Assembly: GCA_039720395.1 (NCBI GenBank)
Contig: CM077820.1
Location: 14,531,848-14,595,847, forward strand
Origin: Liquidambar formosana
Taxonomy: Eukaryota > Streptophyta > Magnoliopsida > Saxifragales > Altingiaceae
Length of the DNA stretch: 64,000 nt
Direction of reading: 5' to 3'
The notes under the pieces are model-generated. The model had not been told where the DNA came from. It did not search any database and saw only the letters and a program-made list of their open reading frames with translations. Of this stretch, positions 35,726 to 46,951 are shown piece by piece; position 1 is the stretch's first letter; each line of letters opens with the position of its first letter. The position numbers and the translations under genes were made by a program.

Positions 35726-36284
35726 TGAAACCCTTGATTAGAAGCCCCGTATCTGAACCCTATCAAGTTGCTTATTGTGAATTTATCAAGAATAGGCCAT
35801 GCGCGCCTCCAAGGGTTTTTATTCTACAATTGGGTATTGTGCTTCTTACCTACCCGTATGAACAGCATGAATAAATTTCTCTGGTTTTGGCTAAGTTTTA
35901 TTTTTATTTATTGTACCGAGAGATCCATGAATGGGAATCCTAATGCATATAGGAAAAAAAAGTAAACAAAATTAAGATTGAGATGACTTTGAATTGCATC
36001 AAGTTTCCTTACAAAACACGATTTTGAAAATTTTGTTATTTAATTTGTAATTTCGAATGAAAGCATGTTGGCCAACACACTATTAGATGTTTATTTATTT
36101 ATTTATTTTTCAATTTTTCTTATCGTGTACCTTGAGTGAAAACATGTTTACAAAGGATGTCCTCAAAGGGGAAAAAATCGAAAGCGGTGTTATTAACACC
36201 GCGTTTAGTGGCATAGAAAGCGCTTTCAATATACGGAGTTTTTTTATTTTTTTATTTTTTTATTTTTTTTAAATGGTTAAGACA

Positions 36285-36480
36285 TTAGAAGCACTCTGCC
36301 ACGATGACGTTCTTCTTCTCCTCGTCGATTCAGACCATCGGCCTCCTCTCCCGCGATTAAGGTTCTCGTACGCCGTCCTCCGCACTCATTGATTCGCCGC
36401 TATCCACCGCCTCGGTCGCAATCGCAATCGCAATCGCAATCGCAATCGCCATTGCCATCGCCGTCCTCCACCGTCAACAG
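36285..36480 (+). other. CpG-rich exon-like fragment with perfect splice donor
   Basis: GC- and CpG-rich island in AT-rich DNA. It has an ATG at 36304 followed by TTC/TCC/TCG codons (MTFFFSSSIQTIGLLSRD, stop at 36360), five CAATCG hexamers at about 36,418-36,448, and ends CAACAG|GTAAGA at 36480/36481. The composition resembles the first exon of a plant nuclear gene, but no frame stays open to the donor, so it is probably a broken or UTR exon. The source gene is not recognised. The following 36,481-37,050 looks like intron, with no further exon that I can identify. Confidence 0.4.
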
Positions 36481-37156
36481 GTAAGACTCATATTCTCAGA
36501 AAATTATAAATATAATTTTGAGAGTATGGCCCAATTATCGTTGTATGTCAGAAGAAAAGTATTTGCATGAACGGAGTGTGTATCAGACCTTGATTGCCTC
36601 AATTCTTATGGTTGGTGACCCTCTTTTGCCATACTCTTGGGTTTAGGGTGGACAAATTGCAATCTAATTTGAGGGTATGGCCCAATTGCTTTGGTTCTGT
36701 TTATGTTCTTTCCTCGGCGCATTGTAAACTTTCATTGATTTTACATTTTCTATGTACTGGAATTCCAAGGAATATTACTGTAGGCTTTACATGTTGGCCT
36801 CTAAATTCCTAGACGTATTTCTCATAACTGTACTCTCAACTGAAAATTTTTCAATTGAATGATCAATGACCCTCACCTAACATTTCATTTTTGAATGCTT
36901 TGGCAGAGATTTGTCTTAATGAAAATTTTTTAGTGGATTTACACTGTATTGTACTCTCTGTGTTTGTGCAAATGAGCACTTAAGCATGAGACTTATGTGG
37001 GATTAATCCTATGTATATTTATATCGTATATCTTGCCCAATAAACTTCATCATAACTGAAACATGAGCAAATTTAAAACTTCAAAAGAAAATGGGATCAC
37101 TAGCTAGCTTCAACAGATGAAGTGAAACAGCTAGTCGAAAAAAGTCCTCCACTTAC

Positions 37157-37771
37157 TGTTGGGGAAATTTCTGTGTAAGTGATCTAAATGTTCAAATAAT
37201 TAATAAAAATTTAAAATTTTCACAATATAAAATATTGAATCACACAAGTAATAACAATTAAAATTATAAAGCATAATAACATGAGAGAAAATTAAAGAGA
37301 TAAAGTTAGAATAGCTGGCTTGTGGGAAGGCACATGTGCTCACGCTGTCCTAAAGGAGTTATCGCCTCCCTACGTACAGGTTCTGGCGGACGACAACACC
37401 TCCAAGATACAACCCCAAAAGCTCATAGCTAGCTCTTCTATGAGTATGTTCACAGGAAGAGTAATTTGAACCGTCCACGATCAGTTGCCCCAAAATATAG
37501 AGAAAATATAGAGAAAAAAATGAAGAATGTAAACTGTGAAGAGAAGAAAAGAGAAGAACGTGTATGTCTGATATGTTTTAGGTCTCTTGGTGTGTGTCTT
37601 TATATAGGCATCTAGGTCTTGGGCTTTAATGCCCTAACGGCTAGTGCTATAAAGTTATAATAGCCAAATTAATTAGGCTTGTAACAGCCCAATAGTCATA
37701 TGGGTTAATTCCCAAATTAAAAGCCTCATAGGTTACAAGTTTTGAAACTGTACTCACCAATAATTCTTACA
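37157..37771. mobile_element. Solo LTR (615 bp) inserted just 3' of RLP3
   Basis: Starts TGTTGGGG and ends TTCTTACA, flanked by a perfect 5-bp target duplication CTTAC (37152-37156 and 37772-37776). It splits sequence that is continuous next to the RLP1 stop (around 4,930-4,960). A TATA-like TTTATATAGG lies near 37,598. No internal retrotransposon region, so a solo LTR; TGTTG is common in Copia-type LTRs. Confidence 0.85.
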
Positions 37772-37838
37772 CTTACTGAACCAAGAGAGAGTCTATAGTT
37801 ATTGCTACCCACGTACTTACTTGGTAACTGATATTCCT

Positions 37839-38455
37839 TCACTTGATATTGTGCTCTCTCCCCATCGTTTTCTTCAACCTAGCTGCCTTCACTGCTATTG
37901 CCACAGATATCCAGTCCTTGGTTTCATCTCCAAAGTGAAAATAAGCATATCTCCAACTCTTCTTGAATAGTAAAACCCCCAAAACTCCCCACGACCCTGT
38001 CATGAAGCCTAGCATTACAACAATGTAGAACAATACTTTTTCAGACTCATCCTCTTTGTCGTTTTCTTCAAAACTGTCGAGTTTTGGAGCTTGAGGTGGT
38101 TCATCACTTGGGCATTTCATTGGTAGTGGAGCTCCACGGAGTTCAAGGTTGCCGACATAAATGGATGGGTCATCAAGACTTTGGAGTTGATTGCCTGTCA
38201 GAATTTCTCCGCAGAAGTTATTGCAAGGCAAATTCAAGTAGCTAGGCGAAGTTAAATCTGACATGCTTTGTGGAATCAAACCAGAAAGCTGATTTCTAGC
38301 GAAGTCAAGAGATTCAAATAATGTCTAATTCCATATCTTCTTTGAGGTGTTTCCAGTTAAATGATTATGTGACAGATTCAGACCATGCAATTCAGAAAGA
38401 ATTGCGAGCCATTCAGGGATCATGCCGATCAGGTAGTTCGATGAAAGGTCCTTGC
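37839..38455 (-). pseudogene. RLP3: C-terminal remnant of an RLP gene
   Basis: Encodes only the last LRRs, the cap, the acidic stretch, one membrane helix and the basic tail (KSWRYAYFHFGDETKDW). It starts abruptly near KGKDLSSNYLIGMIPE. An in-frame TAG at 38325-38327 follows TSKKIWN; the same frame resumes as FESLDFARNQLSGLIPQSM. The cap cysteine of CGAPLP is Arg (LRGAPLP), breaking the conserved pair. On its 5' side the sequence jumps to RLP 3'-flank type DNA (38,480-38,700), so the junction looks like unequal recombination or a deletion. A GTAAGT donor lies soon after its stop, as in RLP1. Confidence 0.85.
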
Positions 38456-39313
38456 CTTTTTGCTTATACCTGTATAATATAGTCCAAAATGGTTCCAATA
38501 CAAGGATACCCATAATTGGCATCATGTTCCACATGGTTCCAATACATACACACATTCATATTTCCATATTACACCCATATTCTCATTATGTAAATTACAT
38601 CATTGTTCAGTAGTACGTGCCCAAAATAAGAAATTTAATTTAATCCAAAATCCAACATGATAACCATATCTAACATAGTAAGCCTCTCATAAAACCATAT
38701 CCAACTGTACGGGCCATTAGGTTCTGTATAAACTTGCCATGTTGGCTTGGAGAAAAGGAACCCTATTGTGAATCCACATAGGAGCTTAAATATGATTACA
38801 ATTGAAAATCAGCTTGTTTTGAGGAAAATAAGAAACTTTTATTATTTTTTTGCTTCAAGAACCGCACAATGTTCAATGAAAATTAAGCTAGGTTTGTTTC
38901 AGTGAATATTAACCAAAATAAAATAAAAATAGAAATAAAATAAAATAAGAGGGAAGAAAATTCATATTTGAAGATGCTAATCTTCAAGCTCCAATTTTGT
39001 ACATATTCATAACATTTGAGAAAATAATTTATTTTCTGCAAAATCAATTGCATTGACGATTTTAATATATCTAAAGTTTAAAATTTTACTGGTGAAATAC
39101 ACGTAATAGGTGAATTGATGCACTGGAAAGCTTTTGTGGCTCCTGTAGAGATATATTAAAATTTTAAAATAATATCTTTACAGAATGTAATCAATAAATT
39201 TTATTTACATTGATTGTGCATTAATCACAAAAGAAAAATAAAAGATTGAGGTAGGAGAAGAAAAAATATGAATCTTATTTCCTTTGTGACAGAGTATGCC
39301 CCAAAACAAGAAG
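38456..39313. other. RLP 3'-flank type DNA and unclassified AT-rich sequence
   Basis: 38,500-38,700 is the block normally found near the exon-like unit 3' of RLP genes, here abutting the RLP3 remnant on its 5' side. 38,760-39,313 is unclassified and non-coding. Confidence 0.5.
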
Positions 39314-40412
39314 CTACAGAAACCTCTCAACTGAAAGCTTTTTATTCTCGATGGTCATTATCCATTCACGTATGATGGAATTTACTTCTTCTGGCTGCTG
39401 CTCATCATGGGGGCAATGGCCTAAACAATCAATAACAGCATGGAAAAATACAAATTTGGATCAAAAATAAAAGTGAGATAAATATTGGATTAAATATTTA
39501 GATGAGCACTTTAAAAAGGAAAATGTAGACCAAGAAATGGATGGTCAACATTAAACCACATCGGAAGTGTCCAGAGACAAAACACATAAATTTTACAGGG
39601 ATGTGGATGTTTCAAATTTGGGGGACTTGTATAGTTAAGGTTGTCTTACTTTATTGAATGGCAAAGAAGAAAATCCTGGAATAACATTGCCGGTGCTATT
39701 GATCAGGACGACAGACTTAGCCAAAGGAGGCCAAAGACCAGCTACAATAGCAACAAAGTAGCCTACAAATAAAGAATCGAGAATTAGATATCTAACAAAA
39801 AAACAATCATTGATCAATGAAGGTTGAGTAGTTAAACTATTGACTTTTATCGATAACTAACAAATTAAGTGTGTGTGTCAGAGAGAGAGAGAGCTCATCA
39901 ATATGGTTTATGCAAAACACAACTGAAGTTAGAACACAGAACATACCACCAATTGAGTTCCGAGCAAGATGCACAGGCTCACCAACGACTTCACTGATGA
40001 AATCTCTCAGCAATTCAGCCCACATGAGTTCAGTGTACACAACGTTTGGCTTTTCTGATTTTCCAAACCCTAAAAGTGTGACGGCCCAAACTCAATTTCC
40101 ACTATCAGCTATGCTGTATATATTGTCACGGTAATGCTCCAAAAAAGCACCAAAACCATGCACCAGAAGAATAGCAGGACCTTCATGACCAACAACTGTA
40201 TACTGGAAACAGAGTAGTGCTTACGAAAAGGTAGATTACAGAAATCTGCAACATAAGCTTAGCAAGCAATTAACCAAATTAGAAAGCATGAAATCTCTTT
40301 GAACACGGGCATTAATTAGATGAAAAATTTAAGGAAACAAAACAGGATTTTAGTATTCAGTGTGCACAAGCTCCTTATGCTAAAGAAAACGAAGAGAAAA
40401 AAAAGGGGGAGA

Positions 40413-40463
40413 GGGGGGGGGGGGGGGGGGGGGAGAGGAGAGGAGGAGGAGGAGGAGGAGGAG
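40413..40463. repeat. 21-nt G run followed by GGA repeats
   Basis: An unbroken run of 21 G (40413-40433), then GAGAGGAGAGGA and about seven GGA units. It lies in the stretch between pseudogene exons 2 and 3. Strong G-quadruplex potential on the plus strand; also a spot prone to sequencing error. Confidence 0.9.
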
Positions 40464-40800
40464 GTTGAAATCCATGGTTAAATATAAATTATAAGAGTTT
40501 GACTAATCAAATTTCGTCTAGAAACACAAATGGCATCGCATTAGGGAGTAGGAGAACGTTTATGCCTTTATCAAATATCCTTATTTTCTCCTCTAAAGTT
40601 ATTTTCTGAAGTCATTTATCATATATGCAAGTGTAGTGAATGTAGGATTTAAATAGTCTGATCAGATCAACAATTAGGGGCACCTTTAATGTCATTTTTT
40701 TCCATTAATACACACGCACATTACATCAAGCAATGATGCATGAAACCATGATAATTTATGATGGAACTACTCTAAGAGAGAGAGGGGGGGGGGGTGTCTT

Positions 40801-40890
40801 GCTCAAATATTCATGGGGAATGAGACCATCAGCAATATTATTTGGCTCAAATATTCATGGGGAATGAGACCATCAGCAATATTATTTGGC
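40801..40890. repeat. 44-bp perfect tandem duplication
   Basis: The unit beginning GCTCAAATATTCATGGGG occurs twice in direct succession, without mismatch. It is inside a pseudogene intron; no coding role seen. Confidence 0.9.
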
Positions 40891-42932
40891 TTTCCTTCAA
40901 AGATTACAGTTTTCACATTACTTTCAAAAAGCTATAAACACTATCCATGTCAAAAGAAATAAAGGTTCCAACAAAGAAATAAGTCACCAAATTTGTGAAC
41001 CGGTTTTCAACTATGAACCCATTAGATGGCCATTCCATCTCCATATCCGAATAGAATAAGGTCCTTCATCACTTATTTGACTTTTTAAAGACATAAGCCA
41101 ATACCACTGCCATAAAAAATTAGCTCAGATGTAAGTTCAATACGAAAACATGTGTTTACTTACGGAAAAAAAAGGGACCCTTCCACTTAGTCACACAATC
41201 AAAATTCATAATCACAATTTGTACAACACCAATGGAAAGCAGCCACTAATAAAAATCCATAGTACCTTCATTGAGCATACAGCGTCAGCTGCTGCAGCAA
41301 TCGTGGCTGCTGAATACCCAAAGGGAGACAGAAATCCGGCATTTCGTTCTTTCTCGTACTTGATAGCTTCATAATGCACTCTCCTTCTGGATATAATACC
41401 AAGACAAAGAGCAGGGGCAAAAAGAGTACCAAATGAAGCTCCAGTCCGAGTTTCAGCATTACGCAATTTTTCATGTTCTCTGCCACAGCCAAATGGACAT
41501 TTCAATGTAAAAATTATATTTTAATTTCATGTAATTAGCTTCATATGGTACTTTTATATATTAAATCACATTTATCAAAACCATAGCAGAAGAAAACACA
41601 ATATACAATAGCACATTAACAACATAACTAAAAACACTAGATGACCATAATTCTTTCATAGTTCCATGCTTAGAATGAAGGAGGCGGAGCTATGCATATA
41701 CCAAAATGCTACTGAGGTTGTGTTACTCAGCACAGCAAGTCAGCAACTAATTCCTCAAGGAGAGGTAGCCAGGAAAGTAGACAACTGATTTACCAACGCT
41801 TACAGTTATATAATCAATGCCAAACAATGAAACCTTCCAAATCCAATAATCAAACTGCATTTTTCATACATTACAAAACCAAAAAAAGGAACAAAATGTT
41901 ATTTGGACTAGAAACATTATTTCCTCTAAAAAGGATATTAATAAAATAAATAAAAAGGATCAGACGGATTTCACTCGTGAAGCTTGATAAGGTATTTCCC
42001 TTAGTCCAAGATCCATGATGAAATTTCCTGCATAGGTATATGAAGTCTCAAATCAAAACAAAGGCACAATTTACGTTTACCAAGTGTAAGACCATTGAAG
42101 TGGACTCATCAATAAAAAAGCCTATAGTAATCATTTGGCATGATGCAAGCATCTATCTTTGGAAACAAAAAATTTAACCAGTTTTTTGACGTAAGATTAC
42201 AACAAAGTTGGCCAGAGACAGTTTCTCATGATAACTTCACATTAGAAAAGTGAAAAGCAGAAACAGACTTAAACATAAGACTAGGAAATTCCCAGAATGC
42301 ACACAAAGAAACTCAATACACACACACACACACATAGCATAGCAAGTCACAGCGTACTCCTGCCAGTCATCTCAGGAAGTTCCCTCCAAAAATCTTGAAT
42401 ATGCACCCAACGCATTCAATACCAAATTTGTCCCGCCTCCCACAAAATTTCCTTCTTGTGTGACAAAAGCAGATTTTTCAAATCCCTTCCGACGTGTGTG
42501 CTTGGTTTTTGAATTGTCTCGATTGCTTTCCCCCAACTTTGATGATAGCAATCCTTCAATTGAATTATTTGGCGGCTCAACCTGATCTCTACATTGTTTC
42601 TGCAATATGGTTCCAGCTAAAGTCTCATTAATTGAAGTCCAAACTTCTCTTGATTTGCATTGATTTCCATTCATAAATTTCTTCAAATCATCAAATGATG
42701 GTAGAGTACCTGAGTCACATGAAAATTATCATTTTCCCTAGCATTAGTCACAATTGCATATTCGAAACTTTTTTTTTCTTTTTGTTAAGTAAAAATTTTA
42801 TTAAAAACCTAAAAAGGAAGTAAGAGAGCAAAAGCTATAAGGAAAGGGTATCCAAACTTTTGGGAAACTAAGTTCTTTTCTAAAAGAAGAGAAAATGTAA
42901 GCACAAAAAGAAGTTTTAAAAACCATCATAAC

Positions 42933-43012
42933 TTACCCCAGTCCAATTCCATTTCTACACCGGGTAGTACTGGGGCCTCAGTAGGTGTAGAAATGGAATT
43001 GGACTGGGGTAA
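42933..43012. repeat. Perfect 29-bp inverted repeat with 22-nt loop
   Basis: Left arm 42933-42961 and right arm 42984-43012 are exact reverse complements; the loop 42962-42983 contains TAGTACTGGGGCC. RNA from either strand would fold into an uninterrupted 29-bp stem. No terminal target duplication seen. Could be a MITE relic or a hairpin RNA precursor. Confidence 0.85.
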
Positions 43013-43593
43013 CTATTTTAATGTGAGTTCGATTTTGTACAATTTCCCATACAAAATTATTAAATTTATTAGATGTACCTATTGAATCAGTTAAATTGAT
43101 GTGTTTGAAACTAAAAATTTGTAAGATTTAAATATTTTGTGACTAAAATTCAGTCACAATTGACTTAAAAGTAATTGTTTTCAGGTAACTTTTTTTTTGT
43201 GGGTTCAGTACATACTTCAGTTACAAGTAAATGTTTGCCCAAATTTAATTTAATTTTTTTTTTTTTTTGGGGAAAAAATTAGGGAAAAGACTCATGATGA
43301 ATATAAAATTATGTATTAAAAAAAAAAAAAAAACAGTTACATTGATTATATGTAACTTTCTAAGAAGAACATTTTGCTACATAATATGAAAGGGTAATAT
43401 CGTCTGAAAATATCTAAGAGGGACCTTTAGGTACATAAGATTTTATGATAGACTTATGCCTGCTCAAGTCCAACTTTATGGACTTGTGGCCAAAGTCCCC
43501 TTAATATAATCCAAAACCCAACATGATAACCATATCTAACATAATAACCCTCTCATAAAATCATCAATAGTTTTAACACACTAACAACATTCA

Positions 43594-43662
43594 TCACATT
43601 AACAAGTATCTCAAGAAGCCACCATCAGCATCACCTGGAGGGCGCCATGTCCCTTGTAGAAC
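43594..43662 (-). other. Exon-like conserved block, copy 3 (RLP body deleted)
   Basis: Acceptor TTTTTCCAG on the minus strand, then 23 codons: VLQGTWRPPGDADGGFLRY, three more residues and TGA. Within about 250 bp on its 5' side the sequence turns into RLP 5'-flank type (from about 43,900), so an RLP gene body appears to be missing here. Confidence 0.45.
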
Positions 43663-45360
43663 CTGGAAAAAGAGAAGGATGAGCCATCACCCATAAGAAA
43701 CATTTTTGTAATTGTACACCAAAGTTTCGAAGAAAGCTAGAACAATTTAATAAAATATATATAATACTTGATTTTCAAATTATAGTCAACTCACACCAAA
43801 ACAAGTTTAAGGTCCAAGGACAATTCTCATTTCATAAAGCCATAACCACTGTAATTAAAAACCCTTTCCAATTTATTCATTCATTCACTTGAATGCAACA
43901 TATGATATGTAGCACTAGCACAGAAACCAATGTGCATTCCCTAAAATCTCAATTTACCATGCTTTGACAGATTTATGTGAATATTCATAGTGTATTGTAC
44001 TCTCTGCGTTTGTGCTGATGAGGTATTAATTAAAGCATGCATGTGGCCTAAAGGTGGATTGCTGCAATACAAATTTTAATCAGAAAATTAAGATTAAGAA
44101 TATATACTTGGTGTATTTTTTTATGCCCAAATAAATTGGACACAAAGTCCTGCAATATTTACTAGTGGTACAAAGACTAATCTATCCCTTTTACTTTTTC
44201 TCTCCAATCAAAGCCTCAAAGTTTTGCTAAAACATTGTTACATGATGGCAATCCTCTAGGACCAACCACCGAGTATAGTCATATTGAATCCTATAGCTTA
44301 TCGTTTACCCGTGAGGATTGGGGCAATAATGAAGTCGATCAGTCAATATATGTGACTGAAATAGCACATCAATGACTGGAACTTGTCGGATATGGCAATA
44401 CAAGTGATATTTCATGCTTGGCCATACAAAGTGCTTAGTCTAAATATTTGGGTATTTGGGTTGGATTTGATCGGCAATGTTATCCCGTTGCACTGTTATT
44501 CATGTTTGGTCATGATCTTCACTGAACGATTCTGATTAATGAATTAATTTGCCTTCTTTTTTTGGCTGAATGGGACACGATTGGTAACAAAAGAGAGTAG
44601 CTATTGCCACCACAAAATTTCTTGAGCACCCTAACTTATTTTAAACATTTCAAGGTTTTATGAAAAATATTAGAAATTTTCACGAAAGCTGACCACGCGG
44701 TCCATTAGAAAACATATTTTAAACAACATAATTTTAGAATTTGTTTTCTCCAAAATCTATCATTTAAGTGGACTTTTTGATCGTTTTTCATAAAAATTTC
44801 TGTAAAATGAAACAAAAATTGTAAATGCCATTTCTTTCAACAACGACTAGTTCTCAAAAGCAAACACAAGAATTTTATGGTTTTCCAAAGATTATGCAGT
44901 TGTGTCAAGGAGAATGATGATTTGTTTTCCTTTCTTTGTCCAGTTTTGATATCAGGGATGGTGGGTTAACTTTTATCACTTCAAGGAAACGCAGACTCTA
45001 TGAAAGGAAAAAGGCTATCAATTCATTGCAATAGTTGATGTCTCATTAGTCATGATTTTGATATAAAGCTAGATTTAGCCGTGTGAAGCGGGCAGAGACT
45101 TTATGAGGCTAGTCAAGGTGTGGGGGGAGGAAACTTCCCCAAATGAAATCAAATTATATAACGGGTTACAATTTGGGACTAGTGGGTGGCAAAATATAGA
45201 AATAGAATCACATTTAGATGGGTTTTTAAATAGTAACAGTTTTGCAAAAATTAAAATTAGGTTAATCGGATGAGTCTTAATCATTCGATTCGCATGATGC
45301 ATTTTTTCTAAAAATTCTATCAGAAAAATCAAACTAATGCACTAAACCCATCAATTAATG
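43663..45360. other. RLP 5'-flank DNA, gene absent
   Basis: 43,920-44,560 matches 54,845-55,470 (upstream of RLP2) closely: TGTGCATTCCCTAAAATCTC, AGTGTATTGTACTCT, CCCAAATAAATTGGACACAA. It follows the exon-like unit (43,594) by about 250 bp. 44,600-45,360 is non-coding. Confidence 0.6.
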
Positions 45361-46040
45361 GATGCTGATCATTAATTTCTTGCAACTGACGGGGTGGAAT
45401 TCTATGGTCACTGAGCCAAACTTGAGGTTTGCTCAAACCCTTGGACCAAGATTTTGTGTGATACAAATCAAAAAAAAATGATCAAGGTAGCACTAGCACC
45501 GCAACCAATGGCCATCCCTTGAGCTCTCAATTTACAAAGCCTTGATAGATATATCTAACTGAAAAGTTCGAAAAAAGGAGTGATTCATTGTGTAAATATT
45601 GTACTCTCTGCGTTTTGTGCTAAAGAAGTAGCTATTAAGCATGAGACCTAGCAGTGGATTGTTCCAATAAAAAGTTTAGCCACTAAAATAAGATTAAGAA
45701 TACTTGGCGTAGTTTTGATGCCCAAATAAAGTGGACTCTAAAATCGTCCAATACTAGCTAGCGGTACAAACTACCAAGACTTGGGGGCGCAAAAAAAAAA
45801 ACACAAACAAAAACAAAAAGACTTTTGCCCACTAGTAATCTCATGAACGTCTTGCTTATGGCAATACCACAATTGTGCAAATGCACAGAGTGTTACAAAA
45901 TTTTGTCACACGGCGTGTGGCAGAGACCCCTGTCGATCTTCCTTAGCAGCCTACTTTTGCCCCATTGCATGCTACTTTTCCCATTACAATCTAAAAACAA
46001 AAGCAAATGCTCTAAATTATTAATCCTGTTGGTTTTGTGC
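45361..46040. repeat. RLP 5'-flank type repeat unit
   Basis: Matches 1-300 of the window (GATGCTGATCATT...CTTGCA, CCAAACTTGA, CCAAGATTTTGTGTGATA). Non-coding. Confidence 0.6.
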
Positions 46041-46074
46041 ACTTAATTTACTCGAAGAAACCATCCATCAATAT

Positions 46075-46305
46075 TGAATTAGAATATTTGAAAAGACTAG
46101 AGTCATCATTGCAATTGATGTTATAGGATCCATTCTTACAAATTCATAAAATGCCACTATTTTGAATTCCCACTCGTATTTGTGATGAAGACCATCATTT
46201 TCTTTGATTTATTAATTTAAGGTGATGCATTTGTACTTTCAATATTATATAAAACTTGTTGAATTATTTAATTTCGATTTAGACACCCAAACAGGTCCTT
46301 AGTGA
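46075..46305. mobile_element. Truncated relative of the MITE at 8,744
   Basis: Reverse complement aligns with 8,770-8,930; keeps one end (CACCCAAACAGGTCC) and lacks the other. Confidence 0.6.
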
Positions 46306-46795
46306 TTCCCGTTCATTTTTGTTGTTGACGTGACAAATTTCTAAGGTCACTTGGCCAAACCTAAGCCATGCTCACACTCCAGTCGTGGCAACGTTTGTCT
46401 CCGTTGTGACATATGTCATTAAATGGTGCAATTAGCAAGGATTTGTTCCAAATTTTAATAATCTTGTTGATTATTTCTTACCTTATAAATCAACAATTAT
46501 TTGAAAGGATTTATTTAATTTCTTAATATTAGTTTTTAAACTCATTCAATTCTCAATTGTTATGGTCAATGGCATATAGTCAAGTGACATTTGCTTCAAA
46601 GGTTAAGTGTTCTTGGATTCAAACTCATGAATGAATATTGATACTCATTTATTGATGCCAAACGGAATTAGGGGTAAAATAAGATTCTATCGATTATAAA
46701 TATAAAAAAAATTAAAATTAAAATTCTCAGTCGTCATGAGACTTTTGCACTCATGGCACTTTTACTTGTCATATTGACAAGGAGCACAAGTGAGT

Positions 46796-46951
46796 CTTCC
46801 ATGTAACTGTGACACGGTCTCGTGGTGTCACGAGTCAATAGGAATCAAGCAAAGTGGGATGGTGGGGATGAAAAGTACTTTGACAATCCCACTTTACTTG
46901 ATCCTTTTTGGCCTGTGACATCACATCAGCCATATCACAGTTACATGGAAG
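46796..46951. mobile_element. Foldback element with perfect 17-bp ends
   Basis: CTTCCATGTAACTGTGA and its inverse lie at the two ends; a second inner pair (GGAATCAAGCAAAGTGGGAT and ATCCCACTTTACTTGATCC) folds as well. No target duplication seen. 156 bp. Confidence 0.65.

Larger units (their letters stand above)
33660..35850. repeat. Tandem segmental duplication, copy 2 (contains peptide gene B)
   Basis: Partner of 29,568-32,135, offset about 3.8 kb. Carries two Tourist-like MITEs (34165-34382, 35462-35677) and a poly-A run of about 38 nt at 35,686-35,723 absent from copy 1. Apart from the peptide gene it is non-coding. Confidence 0.8.
39314..42709 (-). pseudogene. Photolyase-like / alpha-beta hydrolase fusion gene, fragmented
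   Basis: Five exon pieces with preserved splice edges on the minus strand. (1) 42709-42358: photolyase-type GGGTNLVLNALGAY, ending in EGTS, an in-frame TGA at 42372-42374, then DDWQ. (2) 41479-41266: GIISRRRVHYEAIKYEKER and FLSPFGYSAAT. (3) 40202-39947: hydrolase start VGHEGPAILLVHGFGAF, in-frame TGA at 40092-40094, then LGFGKSEKPN and the nucleophile region HLARNSIGG. (4) 39762-39650: GYFVAIVAGLWPPLAKSVV. (5) 39420-39314: catalytic-His segment GHCPHDEQQPEEVNSI, ending at TAG. Exons between 4 and 5 (acid residue and lid region), between 2 and 3, and the N-terminus are missing. The nucleophile elbow has Arg where the family has Gly. I recall the intact gene as the Arabidopsis At4g25290 type, a plastid-type protein of unclear function; this should be verified. 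Not functional as seen. Confidence 0.85.

Noticed and set aside
41149..41374. Plus-strand 74-codon ORF
   Set aside because: Antisense to exon 2 of the photolyase-like pseudogene.
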